This document shows, piece by piece, positions 27,654 to 38,800 of a stretch of 64,000 nt of DNA. Every line of letters starts with the position of its first letter. Within the stretch, counting starts at the first letter, position 1. The notes below the pieces were generated by a model, which was not told the origin of the DNA, did no database searches, and worked only from the letters and a program-made list of their open reading frames with translations. Made by a program: the position numbers and the translations under genes. Source of the stretch: Dermatemys mawii (taxonomy: Eukaryota; Chordata; Testudines; Dermatemydidae); assembly GCA_007922305.1 (NCBI GenBank), contig ML677335.1:19068246-19132245 (forward strand), in the 5' to 3' direction.

Positions 27654-29573
27654 GCAGTCATATAAAATTATCTGTAATGAAAAATCTTAGCTGTCAAATA
27701 TGATGATGTGGTCTTTCCTGTGTAATTTTGTTGTCTATATAAGTTAATAGACATTTCCAGTAGACTTGTATTGTTATACATGGAGTTAGCATATTTTTGT
27801 TAGACATATGACCTTTGTTCCATATTACTCTTATCATCATGGGTGGCATTTTTGTCCTTTGCTCCCAAACAGACTTCCTCTGTAGTAAGCATCTACCAAA
27901 GTCTTTAAATGGAAGGAGAGACCAGAATAGGCTCCAAAGTTGTTGTCACTGTTATTCCAGCTGTTTACAGTCTTGTTAGTTATTAAAAGAATGGCACATT
28001 TCAATTAAGCAAAAACCAAACTAAGCTTATGCTTTTCTATCAAGCACACACCATATGCCAATTCTTTCCTTCCCCATAGAACCACTAAAGAACTCTTGGC
28101 TATTGGTAAAAGGAACTGTCCATTAATTTCAGTTTTCCCTTTTTCTACTGGCAGTTTGTTGGCTTCTACATTGTTTGACTCATTCACTTAGGAATTCAGT
28201 TCACCCTTCCTCAGGCACTCTGCTTGATATATACATCCAAAATATGGTACAATACACTTCTGAACAAACTAGGGCTCACTTAAGACAAAGAACTATTGAA
28301 TTAATAGACCTCTGATGCTGATACCACTAGGATGTCACTGAGGTAGAAAAAAAGAGCTGGAGCTTCACTTTGAACTGCAAGTGAACATGAAGGTGTTTAA
28401 TGCTATACAGCTGGGACAACAGAACCAAATGTTTTTGGTTGTCATAACCAATGAAAACGATAACCAGAGCATTCATCCCTGAAAAATACTTAATAGATAT
28501 ATTCATTCAAACTTACTTTGTATCAGAATGCACTGCTTACAAAGCTAAAAGCCATTAGATTCCATTCAGTGTTTACATTTAATGCATTCAGCTGGAGTAA
28601 GCATGGCTAGAGCAATACTAACATGTAAACATGCAAATAATATTGGTTTTTTATATGTCAGAGACATAAGATGCACATAACTACATGCTAACATGAATTC
28701 ATAACAAAAATGTGATACCTGGTAGAATATATGGACTGCATAGCCCTGGAGGAAAGTTTATAGAACAACCATAAAATCTCATCATATAATAGACAAAGTA
28801 AGCTGGGGGGTCTTATTTACAAAGAGTTGAAATTATGTCTAGTATTACTAGTCCAAAATATATCAAAGATAAACAGAACTGCTCAGACAGCCCATAATCT
28901 ACACATGTATTAGAACTTATAGCTTTCCCAGAGCTACCTTCATACATTGCTAATGTCTGCCAAGTAGGTAGAAACTATGTCAGGAAATATCTTCTGCAAC
29001 TTGGTTTCCAGGCCCTTGGACAGCTGACCAAGGATGTGAGAAAAAGAAGTAAAAAAAAAAAGATATCTAGATATTCAGTTTTTAATTACATAAACTAACA
29101 GGGAAAAAAATTAACAAAATGATATTAATTCTCCTAGGACATTGTTATGGGGGAGAAGAAGGAGTTTTTTGACCAAGCCTAGCTGTAGTCTACAAAGGCA
29201 AATCCCTAAGTGCTATCTATCTTACTGTTGACTCATTTACTTACATGGCATTCATCATTGTTATATCTAAGCATCTTCCGCTGAGGCAACAATCTGCTCA
29301 TATGGTGTATGAAGCCAAGTTACTGAACAGTAAATTGATATATAATATAAAGAAACATTATGTAAAATTAAAATGTCTTTTTGTGGTTTTTTCCCTGCAA
29401 AATAATACAATTGTCTTATTTTCTGAAAAATATCTTGCACATTTTCAATTTTTTTGAAAGACCTAAAATTTAAATGAATGTTATTACCCATAGAATGTCA
29501 TTTTCCATTAAGGTTTACCACATGTTCACCTGTCCCACAACAGCAGGTCATATCTTCTAATTTATTTATTATT

Positions 29574-29712
29574 AGAATCAGAGATGTAGCCGTGTTAGTC
29601 TGGATCTGCAGAAGCGACAAAGAATCCTGTGGCACCTTAAAGACTAACAAAAGTATTGAAGCATAAGCTTTCGTGGGCTAATAACCACTTCATCAGATGC
29701 ATCTTGCATCAG
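29574..29712 (-). mobile_element. Short repeat, probable Penelope-element terminal piece, with hammerhead-like core
   Basis: On the minus strand this contains, in order, ctgatga (29690-29696), a hairpin gtgg/ccac (29674-29689), gaaa (29669-29672) and gcttatgc. These correspond to the conserved hammerhead ribozyme boxes CUGAUGA and GAAA separated by stem II. Hammerhead motifs are known from the pseudo-LTRs of Penelope-like retroelements. The plus-strand text gtagccgtgttagtctg with gtggcacctta is, as I recall, very abundant in turtle genomes. There is one extra A between the CUGAUGA box and stem II, and no clear stem I, so an active ribozyme is doubtful in this copy. Assignment to Penelope is inference. 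Confidence 0.5.
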
Positions 29713-30390
29713 ATGCGACTCTTAGTCGCTTATTTATTACTGTTATTATTGCTTTCTGGTTTCCTCCTAATTTCAATCCTTTTTTAAAACTATCTGCCCC
29801 AAACTCTACATATTTTAGACTTAAATGCAGGTTATTCTTGTCAGCTTGGAAGAAATATATCAGTTTATCTAGAGATGTAAATCTAAATTCAAAGCTGCAA
29901 GAAAACTGAGTCAAGTGAAGGGGAACTGAGCACAAGTCGAGTAAAAATCAGTTCCTTTGTCGAGCACATTTCTTCGGTAAATTGACTTATGCAGTTATCA
30001 CCTCAGACATGCATGACTGTCATTCAGAGATCTTGTCCGATGAATGGCAAAGAGAAGGTTTTAGATTTATGAAGCTGTGTTTATAAAATTGCAAAATTAG
30101 TACCACTACTTCACACCTAATCATAGACATGAGTGAAACCATTGTCCAATTTGAAACTATAGTCAGCTCTTTAGGTCCTGTATGTCAATCAAAACTATTG
30201 ACTATGAAAAGCTCATCTTTCCCACTGTCTTCATGGATATATAAGTTGATAGTGAGCAGTTGATATACCTAATATTCAAGTATAAAGCACAGCCAAAGGG
30301 CAGGATCCTGTTATTGGTGCCATGTGGACAAAGAGATTGTGAAAACTAAATAATAAACAACTGGATAAATTAGTCTAGTCTTTTAGGTCT

Positions 30391-30545
30391 CAGTTCAGCA
30401 AAGCACTTGATATGTTTAACACTGTGTATGTACTAATGTTCCATTACTGTCAAGCACGTTCTTAACCTCTTTGCTGAGATGGGATGGAGTTAGGCATATG
30501 GTTAAAGTTATGCATATGTTTAAGAATTTTGCTGCATTGGGTCTG
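30391..30545. repeat. MITE-like palindrome (cagttcagcaaagcac...gctgcattgggtctg)
   Basis: The left end cagttcagcaaagcacttgat faces the right end gtttaagaattttgctgcattgg, with repeated words such as gcatatg and gttaaag between. It is the same family as 32521-32645 and 52411-52496. Confidence 0.55.
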
Positions 30546-31123
30546 TACAAACACATTTTAAACACACAGTGTGGACATTTTTCATGCTAATTTACATTTT
30601 AAGAGCTGGCCATGGAATTATTCCTAGAGCGCTATTAAATTTGCTACAGGCTCTAGTCATTCTTGTAAATAATCCTTTTTGTAGCTTTCCAGAAGCCCTG
30701 CTTAGTTAATTAGCTGGCTTGGGAAAATCTAATTTTACTCCAACAGGGTGACAGAAGTGAGATTCTGGCACTTAATTGGGTATATTTCCAAGTATATAGA
30801 AATTTTATTTTTGTATAAGCAGGGTTTTCTTCCTCCCTCTTTATTAGTTTGCAAAGAATAATACAAGGTTTTAAAAAAGCAAGTTTTGTGTGTGTGTATG
30901 TGCACACGTGCTCATGCACACAAGGAACCAACTAGGGGCCTTATCCTGGAAGGTTCTGAATCCCTTCCTTATAAACAATGGGTATTCTGAATGCTGTAAT
31001 TGGCAAGGAAGATGAAGTTCTGTGAAGGAACCTGAAGATTAGAGATCTGAGTAAGAACTCCACATAAAACTGACAAGTAAAGCCCACCATCTTAGCAGAG
31101 GCTACAAAAATTGTTGTTTCAAA

Positions 31124-31139
31124 ACACACACACACACAC
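31124..31139. repeat. (CA)n microsatellite
   Basis: About eight perfect CA units. A related GT-rich tract lies near 30885-30905. Confidence 0.85.
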
Positions 31140-31590
31140 CCCTGGATAATTATTTCTGAAGGCTTTGAGTGACAATATCATACTAGATTTGAATACTAGA
31201 GCAAATTTTCTGTATTTGTCTTTATCTGATTTTTAATATTTATTGAAAGCGTATTAAAATAATTTTATTTTTATATGGAAACTCTTACCCAGAAGGAATG
31301 ACATGGAGTTCCAAAAATGATGAGATATTATTCGTGGCACATCTATCAAACCTAACATTTATGCTTAATTTTCTTGACTGTAGTAACTAGGTGGATATGA
31401 AAAGGGGACAATGAATAAGAAAGAAAGAGTTTGATTGCTGTTATATCTGGGGTTTGGTTGGTTGGTTGTTTTTTTTTGCCAATTGGCCTTTGTAGGTTGA
31501 AAAAAAATTAAGATTAGTGAATGAAATTATTTGAAAACTTTGCAAGTAACAATCTGTTTGGGAGTAATAAGACCAATAAATGTAAATAAT

Positions 31591-31641
31591 GAGTGAAATC
31601 CTGGCTCCATTGGCATCAATAGCAAAATTCCAATTTACCTC
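31591..31641. repeat. MITE-like palindrome fragment
   Basis: The sequence gagtgaaatcctggctccattgg followed by catcaatagcaaaattccaatt matches the element at 17102-17174. It is truncated on the right. Confidence 0.45.
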
Positions 31642-32520
31642 AAAGAAGCCAATGTGTTATAAAGCTTGCTTTGACAACAGTGTGTAGAAAGAGGGTTTGT
31701 TTTAAATCTAGATTTCTTAATTAAAATGGGAAATAAAATGAGCTTGTGAATGATTGTAGAAGTGAATATTATTTTCAAGAAACACAGCAATGTGATTTTT
31801 ATTTTGTTTAACATATATTACCAAAATAACACTTATTATGGTACTTAACTTGAATTGTGATGATTTTATGCATGGAACTGTATGTATTACTCAGATTTTT
31901 CTTCTGTTCTCCCCAGCATCTTTGACTGTATGACTTGCCTCTAAGTTTTATACTGGAACAAAAAGTTAAATAAGTACCCTCTGGTAAAAACATATTTGCA
32001 TATCTTGTCAGCCTAAATATAAATTCTTAGTACTGGAATCAAAATACACTATTAAAGATTGTTAACAAACTGCAATATGTGATTAAGTGGGTATGAATAA
32101 TTAAATAGGCAAATTAATTTTAATATGATCATTAGCGTGCATATTTACGAACATGTCTGTACAATGTATAATTTTACAGGTGATTTCCTCCCATGTTCCT
32201 CAGCATTCATAATTAAATTGTCTTGAATAACAGCACAACATTTAGTGCTCTCCACAGCAGAGGTTTGTCATTTAATTGAATCTAATCTTTTTCAATAACA
32301 AGACAATAAAGCCATTTGCTAGTCCTGGATTTACACTGCTGTCCACCACAAACTCAATTCTAACTTTTTTAAAAAAAATATTTCAATCATCACAGGATTA
32401 AAACAAAGCCAGAACCTCTAAGGGACAGAGTCTGCCACCCGTTACTCACACTAAGTAATATCTTTCGCTGTGAATAGCCAACTTTAAGTGGACTACTCAT
32501 GAGATAATGTGCTGCTCAAT

Positions 32521-32645
32521 GACCCTGATCCAACATATTTAAGCACATGCTTAACTTTAATCACACAAGAAGTCTATTGACTCCAGTGGGATTCCTTATG
32601 TACTGATAGTTAAGAACATGATTAAGTGCATCATGGATCAGGGCC
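32521..32645. repeat. MITE-like palindrome with gaccctgatcca / ggatcagggcc ends
   Basis: This has the cleanest palindromic ends of the family in the window. The left end is gaccctgatccaacatattt, and the right end (reverse complement) is ggccctgatccatgatgca. AAT flanks both sides and may be the target duplication. The interior ctattgactccagtggg is the shared centre. Confidence 0.6.
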
Positions 32646-34107
32646 AATTTTAGTAAGTGTGCAGAATCAGACTTTAAATCAGGGATACAGTGCCTTCAAA
32701 ACATTCACTGTACCAACAAATCTGAAATAGTAAATGCAGAAAAATACTTTGAGACAGATATCTTCCCACAGTTTTTATTTTTTGGGTGAGCACAATTTGT
32801 AAAGCAATAGAGTACTATTAATAGAGAAAACAATTTCATGTTGGGACAATATGAATACTTTTGGAATTAAAAATATGTACTCTTTTACTTAGAAAAAAAT
32901 GTTTGCTACTCCTGTTCATGCAGCAGTTCAGCTGTTAGGATTAAGATAACTCAGCTTGCATTCTCTTTAGCCTGTCTGTATTCTAAATGCTATGCTCCGT
33001 GACAGCTGCTGCTATTTTAGGTGGTCAAACTTATATATTCTGGAGACTAGAGAAAGCAGAAAACCTTGTAGATGGCAGGAGAGAAAGGGCACTTGTATTT
33101 TAATTGATGGATAGAGTTTTTGAGTGTGTTATATCTATCACAATAAAAAGGTAGTAAGATGAGAATGTAGCTTTAATCTGTCCTTTTCCATAGCAATCCT
33201 GTCGATAGTTTTCTGAGTTTTGTTATATCAAGGTATCTCTATTGTATTACAGGGTATCTGCAGACAGTTTCAAAAGTGTTAGATGATCCAGATGATCCTC
33301 TTTTGTTGAGAGGTATCACCTGTGCCTAGCAGTTTACAACACACACTTTCCCTCTCTACAAAGGAAAAAGGACACTAAACTATCTAAACTCCTAGATGCC
33401 ACAAGGGGCCGCAACAGTGGTTCCCTTAACTCACCCAAGAATATTGTTAATCTATCCAGCTATACTCTTTGTGCGGCAAAAGAGTATGTTCTATCTCATG
33501 GCCTCACTTTCTGCCCCACTACCCCCACAAACATGATGCAGCTCTGCAATGACCTAGAATCCTACTTTCGACATCTCTGACACAGGGAATATTTCCAACA
33601 CACCACTGAATAGCATACTAACCCACAGAAAGCTTCCTATCAACACACGCACACAAAAAAGATTCTACATGGACTTCTCCTGAAGGTCAAAACAACAGAC
33701 TGGACTTCTACATAGAATGCTTCTGCTGATGTGCACGGACTGAAATTGTGGGAAAGCAGCATCACTTGCCCCATAACTTCTGTGCAGTACACAATGCCAT
33801 CCACAGCTTCCAAAACAACTCTGACATCATAATAGAAAAGGCTGAGAAAGGAGGTGGTGGTGTCATCATGAATATGTTGGAATATGAATGAGAGCCTGCT
33901 AGGCAGCTCTCTGACACCAAATTCTACAGGCCATTACCCACTGATCCCACTGAGGATTACCAAAGGAAACTATACCATCTGCTCAAGAAACTCTTTGAAG
34001 ATGCACAGGAACAAATCTATGCAGACACACCCCTAGAACCCTGACCAGGGGTATTCAATCTACTAGCCAAGATCCATAAACATGAGAATTCTGGATGCCA
34101 CATCATT

Positions 34108-34713
34108 TTGGGAATTGGCACCCTGAAAGCACGATTGTCTTGCTATGTAGACTCTCTCCTCAGGCCCTACTTTACCAGCACTACCAGATATCTTCGAGAC
34201 ACCACTGACTTCCTGAGGAAACTACAATCCATTGGTAGTCTTCCAGAAAACACCATCCTAGCCACTATGGATGTAGAAGCTCTCTACACCAACATTCCAC
34301 ACAAAGATGGACAACAAGCCGTCAGGAACACTATCCCCGATAATGTCACGGCAAACCTGGTGGCTGTGCTTTGTGATGTTGTCTTCACCTACAACTATTT
34401 CAGATTTGAGGACAATTTATACCTTCAAGACAGCAGCACTACTATGGGTACCGGCATAGCTCCACGGTATGCCAACATTTTTATGGATGACTTAGAACAA
34501 CACTTTCTTAACTCTTGTCCCCTAATCCCCCTACTCTACTTGTGCTACATTGATGGACCCATGGGAAAGAGGCTCTTGAGCAATTCCACCAGGATTTCAT
34601 CAAATTCCTCCCCTTCCATCAACCTCAGCCTGGACCATTCCACACAAGAGATCCACTTCCTGGACACTGCAGTGCAAATAAGCGATGGTCACATAAACAC
34701 ACCCTATACTTGA
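34108..34713 (+). pseudogene. Penelope-like reverse transcriptase fragment (201 codons open)
   Basis: This is the longest open frame in the window. It covers reverse-transcriptase motifs with LRPYFTSTTRYLRDTTDFL near residues 17-35, LATMDVEALYTNIP near 50-63 and MGTGIAPRYANIFM near 112-125. It then shows YIDG at about 147-150, where active relatives have YIDD, so the second catalytic aspartate is lost. After this the text departs from the family's usual FFIW context. The family-like HFLDTAVQI follows near 184-192 before the stop. The frame also extends upstream of the ATG until a stop near 34044, so the ATG is not a true start. Confidence 0.85.
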
Positions 34714-34957
34714 AACCTATTGACTGCTATAGTTATCTACATGCCTCCAGCTTTCATCCAGGACACATCACACACTCCATTGTCTGGAGCCAAGCTCTAC
34801 GATACAATTGCATTTAGTCCAGTCCCTCAGACAGAGACAAACACCTACAGGATCTCTATCAAGCATTCTCAAAATTACAATACCCACGTGGTAAAGTGAA
34901 TAAACAGATTGACAGAACCAGAAGGGTACCCAGAAGTCACCTACTACAGGACAGGCC

Positions 34958-35342
34958 TGTCATAAGTGTAAAGTAGCTTACAATTATTGTTTACCTGTAA
35001 GGGGTTAAGCTAAAGGTAACCTGAGAGGTGGACAACTAACCAATAAAAAATTCCTCAAAAAACAAAGGATTTTAAGTTTTAGTTTCTCTCTGGGTCTCTC
35101 TGTGTTCATTCCATAGCCCAGGTGACTACAGTACTTGATAGAATCTTATAGTTATAGTGAAAGACATAGCTGTGTTCATTCCATAGCTGAGGTGAACAGA
35201 GAGAGACCCAGAGAGAAACTGAAACTTAAAATCCTTTGTTTTTTGAGGATTTTTTATTTGTTAGTTGTCCACCTCTCAGGTTACCTTCAGCTTAACCTCT
35301 TAGAGGTAAACAATAATTTTAGGCTACTTTACACTTATAACA
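34958..35342. mobile_element. 385-bp fold-back (inverted-repeat) element nested in the Penelope element
   Basis: The arms 34958-35102 and 35196-35342 are reverse complements along their whole length, with few differences. The ends read tgtcataagtg and, reverse-complemented, tgttataagtg. AGGCC is duplicated at 34953-34957 and 35343-35347, and removing the insert with one copy restores the Penelope reading frame text. The centre holds two direct copies of a 25-bp word (35101-35125 and 35171-35195) around a 45-bp spacer. TG...CA ends with a 5-bp duplication are LTR-like, yet the body is palindromic; a MITE or a head-to-head LTR derivative are both possible. Confidence 0.8.
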
Positions 35343-35654
35343 AGGCCCAACAAAGAAAGTAACAGAATACCACTAGCCGTCACCTTCAGTCCCCAACTAA
35401 AACCTCTCCAGTGCATCATCAAGGATCTACAAACTATCCTGAATGATGATCTTTCACTCTCACAGACCATGGGAGACAGGCCAGTCCTCGCTTACAGACA
35501 GTCCTCCAACCTGAAGCAAATACTCACTAGCAAGTACACACCATAACAAAAACACTAACCGAGGGACCTATCCCTGCAACAACCCTGTTGCCAACTGTGT
35601 CCACATATCTATTCAAGGGACACTATCATAGGACCTAACCACATCAGCCACACC

Positions 35655-35843
35655 ATGTGGAGCTCGTTCACCTGCACATCTACCAATGTGATATGTGCTA
35701 TTATGTGCCAGCAGTGCCCCTTTTCCATGTGCATTGGCCACACTGGACAATCTCTATGCAAAAGAATAAATGGATACAAATTGGTCAAGAATTATAACAT
35801 TCAAAAACCAGACAGAGAACATTTCAATCTCCCTGGACACTAA
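35655..35843 (+). pseudogene. Penelope-like GIY-YIG endonuclease remnant
   Basis: CTSTNVICAIMCQQC, then IGHTGQSLCKRI and HFNLPGH, match the cysteine-containing GIY-YIG domain that ends Penelope proteins. In active copies it usually has a YIG followed by ETG or HTG and RF-H spacing. Here the tyrosine of the YIG triad appears as C (CIGHTG). The frame stops at 35843 right after LPGH, before the expected short C-terminal extension. It belongs to the same insertion as the RT fragment, separated by the linker and other frame breaks. Confidence 0.8.
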
Positions 35844-38800
35844 TAACAGACTTAAAAGTGGCAATTCTTCAGCAACAAAAACTCTCAGCTCAACTAATAA
35901 TCTGCACAGAAACAGGAGCAACAGAATATAATCTATAGTAACCCTTGTGGAAAAAAGAACAGAGCTATTTAAGAACAACTTTGTGCATCCCTGCCACAGT
36001 TCTCAAGCATTTCAATAATATCAAAGGTATAATAGTAAAAAAAAATTGCACAGTTTTCTGACTTCCATTCATCACAAGAAGACCAGTACCGTCTCTGCAC
36101 CATACTGTAAACCCAGATTATGAGAGGGATCAAGAACATCATGAGGACTCCAGGGCCTGCTTTAACTAATCACAATCTCCTCAGTAATATTCACTAAAAA
36201 ATCCTTCCTTTGGAAAATTATTTCACATTCTAGTAAATATTTGTTAAGGGTTAATTATTCAGAAGGATGGCTAACATTTTATCAATACAACTCTCATTGA
36301 AACTACATACATATTGCTAATACATGGAGTTTCTTTGACTATTTTACCATGAAAGTTTTTTTTTCCCATGCTAATTATTCATTTGTCTGGAAGTCTGAAA
36401 AGTGTTTTCAAGGTTAAAATGCTTATTTGTCTGTGAATTATAACTGTCTTAAACAAAAACAATCTTTGCAAGCACTGGGTGTGTTGGAAGCTAAAGCATC
36501 TTACACATGATAAGCAGGGCAGCAACTTTGGAGTGGTTCCAGCAGAAAAATATTTCACGTTAAGCTGAGTGAACCATGCAAAAGCCAAATGAAGTCTAAT
36601 TCAATAAGAATTCAGAAGAGTGAGAGAGGCAGATCTGTTTTCTTCTGTTCTCCCAGATGTTAGCAACTTGGCCTAACTAATTTTGTATGGATATTGCTCT
36701 AACTGTTGAAAGTTCTTCACCTCTTTCTGAATGGATTTTTTACAAATTTCTTTACAAGGCTCTCGTTCTAATCCTGAGGCTCTGAACTGTCATTTTAAAA
36801 CATTGCAACAGTCAAAGAGCAGAAAACCCTTGAGCTGTTAAAGACATCTTGAACAGTAATATTTTCTCAAAGCAAAGAGGTTAGAAGCTGTCATGTGAAT
36901 TCATAACTGTTGGCAGCAAAGTGATGCCCATTTCAGTGAAATGTCCTCATGTTTTCTTCGAAGGAGCTTGTCACATTAATGGACTTTCAGAATCTATTCA
37001 GGTTTGCTTAAAAGAAACCTGCTGAACTTTAATATTAATGACTCAAAATATTGTAGTAAATGATAATGTGAGTTGGTTCATCACAATGAAATATGGCATG
37101 ACTGGACTGCCATGTGGAGCGGTAGTGGTGTCAGGTTTGTGCATGGGCAGGGGCTCTTAGTTTCCATACCACTGACCCATTCGTGGATTTTGAGGACACC
37201 TCTCTGGCCCAGTGGTACCTCCACAAGGGAAGAGCAGCTTATATCGTGCCTCCCAGGCATACACAATCATTTTCACCTGTTTGCTTTGCCCCACCTCCCC
37301 TGCCCTTGTTTTGTTCTGTTTTTTCCTTTCCTGATTTTTACTGCTAGATTTCCCATTTTGCTCTGACTTTCATCCAGCTCCCTCTGGAAGCTCTTCCCAC
37401 ATTGCAATGGGTGCGGGGGTGGGGGGAGAAATTACCTTCCTGGAAGTACACAGGAGGTTTGACTAGGGACATTAATAGTTATTTATTGCAACTATAGCAG
37501 GTGACCAGTGCAAGTTAATTGAGGTAGCAGGAGGGCCAGATTTGCTGCTGCAGTCCAAGGCAATGTCAGGATGACATCAAACTGGATTCTTGCTGCACAT
37601 TGCCTGGAAAGGTGAGGGCTACGCTGTCTGGTGCAGAAAGAGATTTCCTGTACTTAAACCCACATTCCACATATGGGGATATGGGGCTTGCTTGGTGCTG
37701 ATCATGAGTTAGATGTTGCATGAACAGGTGAGAGAGAGTCTCATGTTAAGAATTTACTTTTGTTTGTTTGGGAATTGTTCTGAACTTAAACCGATGGGTA
37801 CCTTGTGTGGGGAGGAGACAGCTGGCTGTTCTCCCTAGTTCTGTTACTTTAATTTATGCTAATTAAAGTTACAGACACAACTTTACCAGATCTCTATATT
37901 TGGTGTCCTATTCATTGCAGTCACTGGGCCAATGGAAAATAAATGGAAACAATTTTTTTCCATAGCATTTTTGTTGTTATCATTGCAGACTTGTTTACGT
38001 TTAAACAAGGTTTCACCTCCTTCTGTGTCATTGGGATGTAGTTCATTTCTAAAGAAGAGTCCTTCAGGGCTGTCTAATCTAATCCATTGAATCTAATTTT
38101 ATCTCTCAACATAGATTTTTATATATCACCCTTGAGCATTAGATCTGAGCATGAGTTTTGTCTCCACTCTCTGTCTTATTCCTTTTCCTTTACATTTCAG
38201 TTAGAATGCACCAGTGTTACTTCAGTTTGCAGCTGTGTTTACTGAAAATGTGGTGGAAAGAAAAACAGAAATTCTGCTTCATAATTTCATTTGCAATAAA
38301 CAGATCAGAGAAAGAGGAGTAATGCTCAGCAATACCTTTTAGGCTTCATGTTTTTAACAAGCTCAATGCAAAAGGGTCCTTGCCCAAGACATAAGAATAG
38401 GGATATAACCTCCTCAGTATACTGGGAGCTCTCTAAACTGCTCTAATACCAGGTCCAGTGTTCAGTCTGTTTTGCATTCCACTACTCAGTCTGTGCAGAT
38501 TAGAGGAAGCACTGAAATAGTGGCCTATCAGAGATATCAACATGGAGATCTTTGAACACAGTGGGAAGTGCTGCTTGGATTGGATACACACACACTATGG
38601 CTCTGGAATCCTAAACCCTTCAGTGAATCTATGTTCTGAATATTGTCATTGCTTATCTGCTTCAAACTTCTCTACACCTTTTCCTTACACAGTTTCTGCC
38701 CCTTCACCAATTTAAAAAAAACATAATATTTAAACGGCTCTTTACATAGTAGTGAAAGTTGGCATCCACTTCTGGAGACAAGTCTTTTGTTCAGATCTGT

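Larger units (their letters stand above)
33290..36160 (+). mobile_element. Penelope-like retroelement, inactivated, with a nested insertion
   Basis: Frames on the plus strand read, in order: an N-terminal part with NIVNLSSYTL and LTFCPTTPTNMMQL (about 33370-33578, ending in a stop); a reverse-transcriptase region with PGVFNLLAKIHK, LATMDVEALYTNIP and MGTGIAPRYANIFM (34050-34713); a linker (about 35350-35650); and a GIY-YIG-endonuclease-like region with ICAIMCQQC, GHTGQSL and HFNLPGH (35655-35843). This RT-then-GIY-YIG order is diagnostic of Penelope-like elements, which prime at DNA ends or nicks. Stops and frameshifts break the frame repeatedly, and the RT active-site YIDD reads YIDG. A 385-bp element sits inside it at 34958-35342. 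The outer limits are approximate. Confidence 0.88.
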
